Source of the DNA: Theobroma cacao
Lineage: Eukaryota; Streptophyta; Magnoliopsida; Malvales; Malvaceae
Assembly (NCBI RefSeq): GCF_000208745.1
Contig: NC_030851.1
Coordinates: forward strand, 5,308,524-5,372,523
Direction: 5' to 3'
DNA: 64,000 nt
Below, piece by piece: positions 51,782-64,000 of the stretch; position 1 is the first letter of the stretch; every line of letters starts with the position of its first letter. The notes beneath the pieces are model-generated. The model had not been told where the DNA came from. It saw only the letters and a list, made by a program, of their open reading frames with translations, and searched no databases. A program made the translations under genes and the position numbers.

Positions 51782-53550
51782 ATGGCTATACAACAACATG
51801 AACAGCAATACTCACAACAGCAACAAGAACAGAACCACCCTTCTTTCTTGCTAGATGCTCTCTACTGTGAAGAAGAGAAATGGGAAGAGGAAGAGGATGA
51901 AAATGATGTAGGTGAAGTTTTACAGCAAGAGATGAGTTCCAGGAGTTGTAATAATGCCAGAAACCCTTCTCTTTTTCCACTTTTGTTGTTGGAGCAGGAT
52001 ATGTTTTGGGAAGATGGTGAGCTTCTTTCACTCTTCTCTAAAGAAAAACAGCAACAGGCGGCTTATCTCAATCCCAACAATGTGGAAACTGATGAGCCTC
52101 TCGCTGTGGCTCGCCGTGAGGCTGTGGAGTGGATGCTTAAAGTCAATGCTTACTACGGATTCACCACTCTCACGGCTGTACTTTCCATTAACTATCTCGA
52201 TAGGTTCCTAAGTAGATTTCATTTTCAAAGAGATAAGCCCTGGATGATCCACCTTGTGGCGGTGACTTGTCTGTCTTTGGCTGCAAAAGTTGAAGAGACA
52301 CAAGTACCTCTTCTTCTAGACCTACAGGTATGTGCCTCAGAACAACAATGTTGATATATATGCTCAATTAAATTGTTTATCCTTTCTTGATTTTGAGGGT
52401 CAATAACATGTATTAATGTTCGCTTTCGTTTTAGGTTGAGGAGACAAAATATCTTTTTGAGGCCAAAAATATTCAAAGAATGGAGCTTTTGGTTCTCTCC
52501 ACCCTGAAATGGAAGATGCATCCAGTTACCCCGCTTTCATTTCTTGATCACATCATAAGGAGGCTTGGATTGAAGACTCATCTCCATTGGGAGTTTCTCA
52601 GGAGATGTGAGCGTCTCCTCCTCTGTGTAATCTCTGGTAAGCATTCCATTATTGCTCTCCCAAGTTCACTATGACATTAACTTTAGATTTTCTTCGAGAG
52701 TAGTTACCAAAGGACAAAAAAAAGAAAAGAACGAAAGAGATACCCGTTTGTGTTTTTTCTCCTCATTTGGTATTATGTTTTCTTTTGGTTGTTTGTAGAT
52801 TCAAGATCTGTCCATTATCTTCCCTCTGTATTGGCCACTGCAACAATGATGCACGTTATAGGCCAAGTTGAGCCTTTCAATCCCATTGACTACCAAAACC
52901 AACTTCTCAGTGTTCTTAAAATAAGCAAGGTTTGTATTTAATCATTAATAAAGTAGTTAATTTGGGTATTCCTCATTGTTGATGTCAAAATTGTGGTTAA
53001 AAAAACATTCCATAAATAGCAAATTATTTGGACGTTATTAAATATACGAGTAGTAGTACATCATCTTTTTAATTTAGGGTGTGACTAAGGATTAACTATT
53101 AACTATAGGTACCTGATAAGACTAGTTACAATTTTATTAGAAAATGTTTTTTAAGTTAATGCATTATCTCTTCATATGCAAGAATAGACTACATTAATTA
53201 TACAATACATCTTTAATTTAATTTATTGTCCCACTGCTTTGCAACAGGAAAGAGTAAATGACTGTTGCAAGCTCATTCTTGATCTATCAACAAGACCCCA
53301 AAACAATGCATATAGCAGTAATCCTCATCCTCACAAGAGGAAGCTGGAGATGGTTCCGAGCAGCCCCAGCGGTGTGATTGATGCTGCGTTTAGCAGCGAT
53401 TGCTCAAACGATTCTTGGGCTGCGGGGTCGTCAGGCTCAGTCTCCTCATCACCAGAGCCACCCTTTAAGAAGAGCAGAGCCCAAGAACAAGGAATGCGTT
53501 TGCCATCACTCAACCGATTCTTCGTAGACATCGTTGGCAGCCCTTCTTAA
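51782..53550 (+). CDS. D3-type cyclin
   Basis: G1/S cyclin that partners CDKA and promotes phosphorylation of retinoblastoma-related protein. Exons: 51782-52327, 52435-52636, 52799-52929, 53248-53550; phases join to 393 aa (Arabidopsis CYCD3;1 is 376). The Rb-binding LxCxE motif is LYCEE at residues 27-31. FWEDGELLSLFSKE precedes the N-terminal cyclin box (about 95-190: REAVEWMLKVNAYYGF, SINYLDRFLS, HLVAVTCLSLAAKVEE). A C-terminal cyclin fold follows (LSTLKWKMHPVTPLSFLDH). The Ser/Pro-rich tail ends LPSLNRFFVDIVGSPS and looks PEST-like, fitting a short-lived protein. The MAIQQ start matches the family; a non-ATG extension to 51746 is not used. Confidence 0.95.
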
Positions 53551-53728
53551 TCTTTCTGTGTCCAAAAAAGATCTATTATTTATTATGCTTATGTCCCTTT
53601 TTTGGTTCAAGAAATCAAGTATTTTTAAGTTCCGAAGAGAAAAAAAAAGAAAAAGAAAAAAAATCTGCTTTGCCTTCCCATCTCTACGATTCCAAGAATG
53701 CCCCGAGTCTTATTGCAAAGTTAAGGAA

Positions 53729-53754
53729 GGGGGGGTGGGGTGGGGGGTGGGGGG
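53729..53754 (+). other. G-quadruplex motif downstream of the cyclin stop
   Basis: Four G-runs of 7, 4, 6 and 6 separated by single T bases, about 180 bases after the TAA and on the sense strand. It is probably inside the 3' UTR, so both DNA and RNA quadruplexes are possible. Confidence 0.8.
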
Positions 53755-53773
53755 TGGCACAGAGAGTTGTTGA

Positions 53774-56700
53774 GACGGGTGGCAAACTAGACATAGGGAG
53801 AAAAATGGATTAGGGGAAAGAAAAAAGGGGCGCATTGAAGAATGTATGCAGTCTGCTTCTCTGTGTGTGAATGTCTTTGGCATTTGGCACCTCTATTTTT
53901 CAATCTGCAAGTGTCTTTTCAAAGCATTACTTTTATATAAACATTTATATTTTAATATTTTTACTCTATGACCATATAAAAATAAATTCAGAGCACAATT
54001 TTGTTTTATCTGTGATGATTTATTTATTTATTTATTTCTGTCAAACTCTCCTCTCTCTCTCTCTCTCTCATTAGCTTGAGAGACCCATGTAGCCACGAAT
54101 GACCGGCACATTCGTTTTATCTTATAATATTTAAATGCGCTAGTGTGTTTGGTTATGGAAGAAAAAACCGGAGAAGAAGGTTTTGTTTGTTTGTATGCAT
54201 GCATGTGAAGGGAGAGAGAGGGTGTCGGCCAGTGGGGTTTTGGGGTTTGGTTTTTAGGGAGAGAGACTTTTGCATTGGGAGGTTTGACCTCGTTGCAAGT
54301 GCTAGAGGTGACCATCACCCCTCCCTCTCTCTCTCTCTCTCTCTCTCAAATCTCAAAAACCTAATCCTGGCCTTTGGCCCAGCAAGAAAACAACGCACCC
54401 TCTCTTGCTCTTGGATTTTCCACACTTTTCTCTTGTCCATTAGCCTAGTCAAGAAGCAATGCAAATAAATGTAAGATCGTGTCCCCAGTTCCCCTCTCCA
54501 CGCGCCTTACTTGGAGCGTGAGTGGGGCTGCTCAAGAAACTTGAGTGGGATTGCGTAGGGTTGGAATGAATAAGAAATGCAAGCGCACGCGCTTATGTAA
54601 GAAAATGTAAATAGCAAAGTAGTAAAGGACAGGCAAAAGAATGCTCACAAAATGCTTTTACCAATCCGAGTCTATACTTAAAAAACAAAATGGGATGTTT
54701 CCTCCTTAACTTTATTTGATGGAATCTGCCCTTTTTGTATCCTTACTTAATCAGATTAGACTAACTCCCATTTAACCCACCATTATCCTTTCCACCCTTA
54801 AAACCAAAAGGTACTACTACTTCCCCCTATTGGTATTTCCCCTTACCATAAAGTTCTCAATATTCTTCTTCTTCTTCTTCTTCCCCACCCCACCCCCTTT
54901 CCTTTTTGCTAATTTGAGCACAATGAATCTGAGCGCATTTTAGTGGGGATTCTCCAATTCAGCATGCCTCAAATCTTTATACTCCTTGCAATTCTTTTTC
55001 CTTTATATATTTATTTTTGTTTAAAAAAGAAAAAATGTATATAGTATCTAATTTCTTTTACTTTTTCCACGTGTTGGAAGGTAATATTTAAGGCTTCTTT
55101 TCAAGCCGTTTTGAGTCTCTATAAAAATAGAGCATGCTTATGCACTTTTTGATTGGAAAAATAGTTGCTCCTTCTCTCTCTGTCTCTCTGTGTTGATCAA
55201 TCCAGCCACTTCTTTTTTCTTAAATTATCTGAAAATGGAATGCTTACTTCGATTAACATATGTGAATATATATCCTCTATAAAGCACCATGTGGGATGGT
55301 GTCGGCATTAAATGCATAATAATAATCTTAACACCATTGTAAAAACGTTAAAAGATGATTTTGAGTACGAAGAGTAATTCTAGTATTTGCTCAAATTAGT
55401 CATTTGTCTCATTCCATATGATAAAAACGTAAATTGGTAATGGTTTATCGGTTTAGCTATTAACATTGAAATTTCAATCCTATATAAAATCATAATATTG
55501 TGATTGAAACCATCTTACAAGGAACGGCAATCTAACTAAAAAAGGGAGAAAAATCTTGGTCATGATAATAAAGATTTGAAAAGAAAATGATCGAACAAAG
55601 AAGAGAGTTATGGAAAACTAAGTTGAGGGTGTAGGTTCGGAGGCACCCACTGACTCGACCCATATAAAAAGGTAAAAGAGATAAAAGGGGAATTTTGAAT
55701 TTGGGGGACAAAATCTTTGATATTGTGAGAGATTGTCTTTGGGGTCCTTTTTTCTTGTTCTCTACTTTAAGGTTGGTAGAGCGTAGATTGTAGTAGATGC
55801 GTGCAAGTGCTCATGATTCATGAGAGAGAGAGAGAGAGAGAGAGGAATGTGTTGTTTTTTCAAAGGGAAACAGCTTGCTCCCAAGAACCAAAAGATCATG
55901 AGGTCAGTGTGTCCCCACACCAATAATTGTAGAATAATATGATCATGGCTGGGGGGAGCTTTTAGGCTTTAGCTCGCTCATCTTAAACAAACTTTTGACC
56001 TGGTCTCTCTCTCCCTCTCTCTCTCACTTTTCCTTCTTATTGCTTCATTAATTTAGGCCTACACTTAGTAGTATTAAATAACTTGGACTAAATTTTGGCC
56101 CAAAACCCTCCTCATGTAGTTTCCAATTTCTTTTTGGGTTTTTGCCCTTCTACCATATTTACTTTTTCTTGCTTACAGCTGTAAAGTTTAAAGGACAACA
56201 AAAGAGATGACCATAGAGGCTTGTGGGTCCTTGTCCCAGCCATGGGTTGTTTCCTTTCTTTTCTTCTTTCCTTTGCGTTTTTTGGGACAGAAAATGGAAA
56301 TAACATGGCAAGATGTGGAAGCAGCAGTAAAAAATAAAAATAGATGGGGTTACTTTTATATAGCTTCTTCCATCTATAGCACTTGGCAATCTATGGTCCT
56401 TTTGACTGAAACCACTACCAAAATGTTATGATCCCAACCTTCCAATAATGTTTTCAACAAACATGAAATTCAACGTGAGTCATGGGAATCAACCTTTCTT
56501 GACTGACTTATTTGTTTGCTTTCTGTAAGACTTGTAACTCTCACCTATGACTTTAAACCTGGTAAATTTTTGTTCAGATTTAGCATGTAGGGTGCAAAAG
56601 TTAATTACAGTCTCATGTTGTTAGTTTTGAAGAGACTATTATGGAAGATCAAAATGAGTTTTCTTCTTTATCAAGAAAGTTGAATAATCCTTGCTCTTGC

Positions 56701-56837
56701 TTAATGTCAAGTTCTGCTGCAAAGTAACATGCAGAGAAGAAATATATGTTTTTTCTGCCAGGGAATGGCAAACTCTGACCTTAATCTAAAAGTCTACCAA
56801 GTAGTGAACAAACATGTAGATTATGTCTCCAACACTT

Positions 56838-56882
<45 letters not shown>

Positions 56883-56895
56883 GGATAAGAGTTTT
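53774..56895. other. Intergenic, rich in microsatellites
   Basis: No gene supported. Simple repeats: (CT)n at 54046-54069 and 54325-54347, (TTC)n at 54863-54883, (GA)n at 55822-55845, (AT)n at 56841-56878. The cyclin 3' UTR probably ends before about 54000. Confidence 0.6.
56841..56878. repeat. (AT)n microsatellite
   Basis: About nineteen uninterrupted AT units, 18 bases before the left target duplication of the short retroposed insert. Confidence 0.95.
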
Positions 56896-56915
56896 AAAAT
56901 ACATGGCCCTGGGGA

Positions 56916-57066
56916 GATATTGGCAAGGTATACTGATCGGGAAGTGAGTATACCAACCAATATTTGGTGTTTTTGCTGATACGGTTGTCTTTTGTATTTG
57001 GGCTGAGGGAAACCAATTTCTTCCCTTCGCATTCCAATGAAATCCCAGTTTAACTTTCAAAAAAAA
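56916..57066 (+). mobile_element. Short poly(A)-tailed retroposed insert with 20-bp target duplication
   Basis: A 143-bp body (56916-57058) followed by a run of 12 A is bracketed by AAAATACATGGCCCTGGGGA at 56896-56915 and again at 57067-57086, identical over 20 bases. That is the signature of LINE-mediated target-primed insertion. The body begins GATATTGGCAAGGTATACTG. A weak A-box-like TGGCAAGG is present, but no GGTTCGANNCC B box, so a SINE is not established; a retroposed transcript fragment or truncated LINE tail is equally possible. Confidence 0.75.
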
Positions 57067-57086
57067 AAAATACATGGCCCTGGGGA

Positions 57087-60000
57087 CCAGAGGGGAGTCC
57101 TCAAGAGCAAAAATGCAGCTTAGCACTGTTGCCATGGCCCTCAAAAGAAAATCAGAAATGGAGGCCCCAAACTACTGTCGACTTGCCTTGCGTTGCACAT
57201 CTATTACGTGAACCAAATAATTGTGCCAAGTCCTTCTGGTTTCATCCCTTCTGTTAAATAGTTAATGTGGACGCTACACCCAATCGGCATCCAATGTTAT
57301 GGCCAGTGGTCACTATCTCCATGAAATGCCAAAATCGTAAACCAGGTCGCCCCGAAGGCCATGTAACCCTATCTTCAATTTGTACAAAGTTTGCTTCATT
57401 ATTGCGGGGGACATCTAATATTACCCTTTTTTTTTTTTACAGTTGGGAAATTAGAATCATTAATCCAAGTCCTCGCTAAGAGAAGGGTAAATTATCTAAT
57501 GGATGTTTCAATCATTAGAGGTAATGAATAAGAATGCATGAGGGATAACCTGACATATTTTGTACTTCACAAAATTTTTACTGATATCTTTATAATGTTG
57601 AGAAGTGGGGATTTTACTGCCACGAATTGTAATTTGACCTCAAAGCAGATAAAGTTTGGGGCTACGTTTTTTCACCTTTTTAAACCTGATTGATTACATC
57701 TCTTCTTAATACAGTCCAAGAACACTCTGCGCAATAGGACATGGCATCACTCATAAAAGCTGAGCAACAGCTCATCGGTGAGCTTGACTTGTCTGATTAG
57801 TAAACAAGCCTAGCTAACATACTAAATGAACTGACGCAACTTGTTTCAATGACCACTCTGTTGGTTACCCAGCTTAGGACAGCCATGTCGTGAGAATAAT
57901 GCAAACTCCATTAAACCTTGAACAAAAAGATCTCTAAGAGGGGACCTTATTCAATGAAACCTTCAATGAGGTCGAAAAGGTATTATACACATACAAAAGA
58001 AAATTCATATTTAGAAAGCTATATATCAATGGAGAACTGAGAAGCAGAGGCCAGGCACTTTAGAAAAACAAAAAACAGAAAAGAAAAATGAAGAGGTGGA
58101 GACAAGCAGCATTCAATGTAGAAATAATGGTAATGGTTTATGGATGGGTGGTCCTTGGATGGCAAACACAAAGAGGTGATGCTTCTCTTATTTACACTCT
58201 TTTCCCTTCTTCTTAAAAGAGGTAAAATTTATTGCTATGCCATGTAGAGTTGCCTTTTGGGCCTCAAGAGTCCCTTTACATGGTCAGAGAAAAGGACAAC
58301 TGGAGTTTTTGATGTCTTCCAGGGTCAGCCACGTACCAAAAACTTTGAAACTTGGCTGTTCCCCAGCAAGCATGTTTGCTTCTCAGACAAAGATTCGAGT
58401 ATCTTTTGGCAGGCTAAGGGTGACCCAACCCCAATCAGTTAAATTTTCAAAGAGGGCTACAACATTTTAAATAGGGTCTTGTACTATATGGTTCTTAAGT
58501 GAGCGCCAAAAGCCATCTTTTGCTGTAAAACATGTTCATCACATTTAGACCCACTCCCTCTCTTTTTTGGTTGATATGCTTTTGGGTGAACCACGAACAT
58601 GGATTTCAATGACAGTAAGGAAGACAAAGATTCAGACCAATTACCAACAAGAACTTAAGCAAAAGGACAAACAAAGCACCAAGCAAATTGGAGTAGTAAA
58701 AACGTTCAAGTAAATGACATGAATCCTATTGCCCAACCAGTCTATTTAAAGCTTTCAAGCAATTAGTCTCCAACAAGATAATTTTTTTGAACAGTCAAAA
58801 GATTATGAAAACTTGTCATGGAAAAACAAGCATTTCAAAGAACTTCCACCCCAAGACCCAGTACTCACTAGTCATCCATTAGGTGACAATCAAGCAAAAA
58901 ATTAATTAGGTCCTTTTTCATTAACAATTCTGGATTATAGGGAGGCCAGCAACTTAGCTGTGTCTCTGTTGGTTATGGATGGTAACAACTGCAGTAACAG
59001 GTGTTCAATGAACTCTCTTGGCTCATGGTAAGAAGTGTAGAAACCTCTAATTTCCGTAAGGTTAAATATACAGGACATTTTCACTCATGCTTATGTCCTT
59101 TGCTGTCCTTGCTGCAATAAATTTGCGGTAACATCATGTTTGTCACTCTCACAATCTATTAGTAGTTCATTGCCACAATACTCAAATTAGTTAGAATGTC
59201 AAAATCCCAACTGACCACAACCCTACAAAATCGATTTTTAAAATGTCCAACAAGGTTACAAAAGCTCACAGACAGAATTTGATCCCCCCCAATATCTCCA
59301 GAAGAAGGCACAATAAGGAAGCAGCTCGAACACAACATGACACAGAATTACCGCCAACTGATGAAAAAAGCATCCAAAGAGTTAGCCATGGAGTTGGGAG
59401 ACGATGGAGACATCACATTTCTCGTTGTTTTGTTCGATATAAAACTAGCTACATATATGTTTGACAGTGAGATGGTGGATTGGTGGGTTTATTTCTGGAC
59501 ACCATTATTTTTACCATCAGAGGCAGCTCTGGCTTTGGCCATGCCATATTTGCAGAATGGGAAGAACTGGACCACATTTGTTTTACCAAATAGAAGTAGA
59601 ACCCGTGACTGTCTTTACACTTTCATGGTAAAGTAGACTACACGCATGAACCGTGCTGCATAAAGAATTAATCACAGAAACGTAGTACATTTGAATGGCA
59701 AAGAAAGTAATGAAAATTACTGTTTTTGGCTGAGAAAGGCCATGCAATCTTTTGAGTTGTAAAAATCTCTTGGGTTTGACTCTGCATTGAGCCACTGCTT
59801 TTCTCTTCTATCCAGAAAAAATAAAATACCCAGTCCCAGTGTCATCTTGCGAGTTGATAAGTGGAGGAATAATGATGTACTAATGAGCAGATGATGTCGA
59901 AAATTGAAATTCGAGTGATTGAAGCATGGCATTGCTTTGTGATAGGTATCGTCTCTATTGGTGATGTACTTGATGGAAAGAACATCAGAGGAAACAGCTT

Positions 60001-61506
60001 TCTCCCCCTGATATATCACAGGTCTTTTCTCATTTCCGCCAAACCATTTAAACCATGCCCGTCGTTTGTCGTGATTAAATGATTTTACAAGCTTGCAGGA
60101 ATTCTAATCTAATCATATAAAAATCCACTGGTCTGGATTCGTTTGCCTGTACTTGACAGATTGCATATACTAATAATATATCAACTGTTCAGCGCATATC
60201 ACAATTTACTCCTTGTACGACGAAAAACAAAAGCAACATGAATGATTGTATTCCCCAATTTTGGGCTCTGATCTGCCAAAGTTGGGATCTCAATCCAATT
60301 TTAAACGGACCAGTCGACAGAAAATCATTCAAACTCCAACCACACCTCGATTTATGTTTTATACAATCAAGGCCCATCATCGCATGATACTGGGGCTTGG
60401 CCTCGTTGGTTTACGGGGCGGATATAGAACCCCAGCTCCTGCAAAAACCAGGGTTCCTTGATATTAAATGGAAAATTTTGCCCAGAAAAAGGAAAAAATG
60501 GCCATCATTGCCAACGGAAAAACTCCACAACACCCAAGACAGACATCCAGGGGTGCAATCATTAGCAATAGCTTATAGAACAACAGCTGAGTAAGTACTT
60601 CTGTGTCCATTGCGAATCGCTGAGTCAAAAGAAAAAGGTGCATTAGACCAGGTTAAAAGTTCAATGCAACATTTGGTCCCGACTCGCAGTTTTTTGTGCC
60701 AAGATGTCAACAGATAGCGTCTAATACAATTCACTCTAGACAACTCTCCCACCAACTTAAAAATAATCAAACAGGCGGTAATGGCAAAATTCTGGATGAT
60801 CTGGAAAAGGTGCAGAGGTGAACAATTGCACCTATCAATATCTCATGTTAAACCTGCTGGAAATAAGCTGTTGCCAACCTTGAACATAAACATTGGATCA
60901 ATCAGAATCTATACTGTGATGAAAGATCAATAAGTTTTAACAGATATGTTAAGCACTGATAACATAATCCATATTGCCTATAATGAAAAGCAGCTTACAT
61001 ATGACTTAACTACACTTACTTGCTTGTCAAAATTTACATAAAATCAGAGCGGACAAGTTAAAGCCCACTACAGATTGAAGCAAAGATGCTTAACAAGGAT
61101 GAATTTCAATCACATGAAAGTAGTGTAGTAATCATTTTTCAGCTTGGTTGACAATTTGACAGGTACCAAAAGTGAAACTTTATCCTGACATAAAACTTTT
61201 AACTGCCACTTGAGGTGAAAAGTAAAATGCTACCATACAGATAAAACAAAGCAGAAACACAAATAAAACGGCTGGTAGTTTGAGCAAAGTAATAGTACAA
61301 GCTAAATCATTTGTCAGTCCGTGCTTCACAAGCTGCTTAAGTTTAAAATGGATAGCATATCTGCTGACAAGTTTCACAAAGAAAACAAGTAGTCAATTGT
61401 ACCCAAAGATATTTAAGAATTCTAAAAAAAGAGGAAGTTAGTAAGATGTAAACATGTCTTCTCCAAAAACATAAAAATGTCAATGAGCAGCTTTTTTACA
61501 AGTGGA
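57087..61506. other. Intergenic, no gene supported
   Basis: Short open frames only. 58220-58470 and 59240-59640 hold the longest, but none has a recognisable motif or convincing splice context. The last few hundred bases probably include the 3' UTR of the minus-strand RPB3-like gene. Confidence 0.5.
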
Positions 61507-63333
61507 TCATCCTCCTCGCATATGAGCACCAAGTTCACCAAATTGATCATCAGCTTCCACAGTATCCTCAGACAGGCGAACTGCATCCAGCTTCTGTTTG
61601 AGGACTTCTATAGCATTAAGTACCAACTGAGAAGCTTTGATCGCACCGGTGGATTCAACAGTAAAAATGAAACTGTCTTCTTTTGCATAAATCTCCACAA
61701 GGCCTGGCTTTCCCATAGCTTCAGCTTTCTTTAGCACTTCATCATCGTAGGTATATGCCTCTGGATCAACCACCACAACCTGCTTTCCAAATAAAATAAA
61801 AATCATGGTTAAAAATAATAGTAGTAACAACAGCAGCAGCAGGAAAAAAGAATAATCTCGAAAGGATGGCTTGTGAGTTGTGACATATGGATTGAAACAA
61901 CAAATTCAAAAGCATTCGAAGCTGAAGCAAGTGAGCATAGCCATCAACAAAATAAGCATCTAATCTGCCAATCTATTTCATAAATGCTTCAACTCTATAA
62001 CTGGCATAATAGTTACTAACTACAATATTGTATTAACCAAGAATTCTAAAACAACAACAACAAAATATGATGTTCAACACAGTAACAGTAGGAGTAGGCC
62101 CATTTAACCGAAAGGCTAACACAATGTAGTTTGACAGCTCACTTCTTCAGCCAATTAGCCTATCAGATAAAACAGAGTAGTAACAGCCCTAGTAGAAAGA
62201 GATAAACCTCAACCCAGAAACGTAAAGTAAATCTCAACTTCCACCAATATCCTCATGATGCATAAAAGTCAAGGCACAACGCTCGGAACTATTTTAAGAT
62301 AGATATCAGGCTACCAAAACACACAAACATTTGCCAGCTAAGGCAAACAAGGACCTTCTAAAGGACCTTGATTGCGTCGACGGTAATTTTATTATACTAT
62401 TGGAATGATGAAATTAAGTAAAACCAACAATTTCTATAACAATCTAGACCTAGTTTGATAGCCATACAAACCAAAACTTAATCTCAACCAATTTCTTTAC
62501 TAGAATTAATGTAAGACGAAGAAAGAAAAGGCGAACCTGTTGGGTATTAGGATCAATATCAAAGACTCTAGTAGGACTACTCTCAACAAAGCTTTGCTTC
62601 TCCTCAAGCGTCAAGGTTTCCATCATATCTTCATTGATATGAATCTCAGGTTCATACATGAAAGTCACAGTCGCAGCCGGTGACCATTTCGCATGGTCTT
62701 TCCCTATACCTTTCCTCGCAATTGCCCTCAGCCTCAATTCTTGCCCTCGCCGTAACTTCACAATGATAATCCCCCTGCAACCAAACAAAAATTTTAATTT
62801 TCTATAAGTCTCTAACCAAAAGAAAAAACCTAATGTAATTGTCATTTCGAATAATTCACAAATTTATCCCTAAAAAACCCTAAACACCTTTGCTCAGAGG
62901 AATCGTAGCCAGCGGAATCGGTGAAATCGACGGGAACAACCGTATGATCGGAACTATAGAGATCCTTGCTGGTAACATCGAGGGTTTGATCGGTCATGCA
63001 TTTGGCACGAAGATGGAACTCGACGGAGCAGAACTCGCACTGGCCGTCACCGTCGCATGCGTCACAGTCACGCGAGAATCGCATCGACATGGCGCGTTCG
63101 CTGGTGAGAGGGATGAGGCCGAGGCGGTGGGCAATGAACTCGTCGTTAAGGACGGAGGAGTTGACTTCAATTTCGACGAGGTCGATTGCGATGGTGGGGA
63201 CCTCGGCAATCATGACGCGACGGAGGGCGTTGGCCATGGAGGCGTCGGTGTCGCGAAGCTCGAATTTTGCATAGTCGTCTTTCAGTTCGCGGATTTTGAC
63301 CTTGGGGAATCGCTGGTAGGAGACTCCCTCCAT
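61507..63333 (-). CDS. RNA polymerase II subunit RPB3-like (NRPB3)
   Basis: Assembly subunit of nuclear RNA polymerase II, pairing with RPB11 in the alpha-like heterodimer. Minus-strand exons: 63333-62888, 62774-62537, 61779-61507; phases join to 318 aa (Arabidopsis NRPB3 is 319). The N-terminal dimerisation region reads [16 protein letters not shown] and [12 protein letters not shown] zinc-binding loop has Cys90, Cys93, Cys99 and Cys102 ([13 protein letters not shown]). The middle domain contains [20 protein letters not shown] and the [11 protein letters not shown] segment, and the C-terminal helix region is [20 protein letters not shown]. Introns are 113 and 757 bp. Plants also have a close paralogue used by Pol IV/V, and the sequence alone does not separate the two cleanly. 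Confidence 0.95.
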
Positions 63334-64000
63334 TTCTGAAATTTGATTGAATGGTTTTTGGCTCTGGAGCTAAAAAGCCTAAAATAGAACCTGTAAGCGA
63401 AGAGGAACAGAAGAGTTGATAAACCCAAAATGGGGTTTTGGTCGATTGTCGTGTCGGCTTGTTACACTCACTTGAGTACCAAGTGACGTCGTTTCTTCCT
63501 TGGTTCACACGCTACTTGCTAAATCCTCCTACTGTTAATAGTAGTTAACTTGTTATGATTTAAATGTGTTTCCCAATAATTTTAGTTTTGGCTTCATGCC
63601 AAATTGGACAGTACTACTAGCATGACATCTACATATACTATAAATAAATAGACATGTATATCAGCAGAGAATTGATCCTCTGTTTCTTTATTAAAATCCA
63701 ATGTCAATTAGTGAACAATAGTTGTACAAAACGAAATACTTAGCAGTAAGAAATGTAGTAGTAATATGGTATATATTGGGGTTGTGTTTTTCCTGTTCCC
63801 CGGTAGTTTATGTTCCCGTTCTTATTATTATCATCATTCAATTCAAATTATCATACTAATAAAGAAAAGCCAAAAGCCGATCTCTTGCAAACAACACAGT
63901 CTGGGGCAAACAGGCTTGAAGTCTGAAAATCTCTGTCCCCTCCCATTACTGGCATTTTTGCGCCAATGTTTAGGTGGCTTACGTAGCCAAGCTTATAAGT
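63334..64000. other. Upstream region of the RPB3-like gene
   Basis: Contains its 5' UTR and promoter on the minus strand. No clear TATA box near 63360-63450, as is common for housekeeping genes. No other gene supported to the window edge. Confidence 0.5.

Noticed and set aside
62890..63339. 149-codon plus-strand frame opposite RPB3-like exon 1
   Set aside because: It is the antisense shadow of a clearly conserved coding exon.

Overview
This is a stretch of plant nuclear DNA, almost certainly from a eudicot. The genes have short GT-AG introns and AT-rich non-coding DNA. Five of them (RD21-type cysteine protease, PTEN2-type phosphatase, plant C2 protein, D3-type cyclin, RNA polymerase II subunit 3) are close to known plant proteins in length and exon phase. 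Retrotransposons of three classes fill much of the rest. The sequence does not let me name the species. One N at 23000 shows this is an assembled draft.

Layout. 1-11120: a degenerate tandem array of 350-520 bp units, split by a 2.7 kb solo LTR (967-3703). 11671-12910: a broken UDP-glycosyltransferase. 13000-17730: locally duplicated DNA with exon-like pieces on the minus strand that I cannot name. 19728-22215: RD21-like papain protease with a granulin domain, five exons. 24418-29268: PTEN2-like phosphatase, twelve coding exons plus a probable leader intron. 31187-33506: C2-domain protein with a Pro/Tyr-rich tail, seven exons. 37490-49437: a dead LINE holding a solo LTR (39542-48215), which itself holds a degenerate Ty1/copia element (39851-45989). 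Both LTR insertions have perfect 5-bp target duplications, so the order of insertion can be read directly. 51782-53550: D3-type cyclin, four exons, with upstream ORFs in its leader and a strong G-quadruplex motif just after the stop. 53774-61506: about 7.7 kb with no gene I can support, but with a short poly(A)-tailed insertion flanked by a 20-bp duplication. 61507-63333 (minus): RNA polymerase II subunit RPB3-like gene, three exons.

The intact genes are unrelated housekeeping or signalling genes (protein turnover, lipid/protein dephosphorylation, membrane/Ca signalling, G1/S control, transcription) and form no pathway or cluster. I found no convincing new multi-gene system. The most unusual signals are a 12-nt self-complementary pair at the place where the copia element should have its tRNA primer site, the G-quadruplex in the cyclin 3' region, the 19-unit tandem array, and the unidentified minus-strand exon-like segments.
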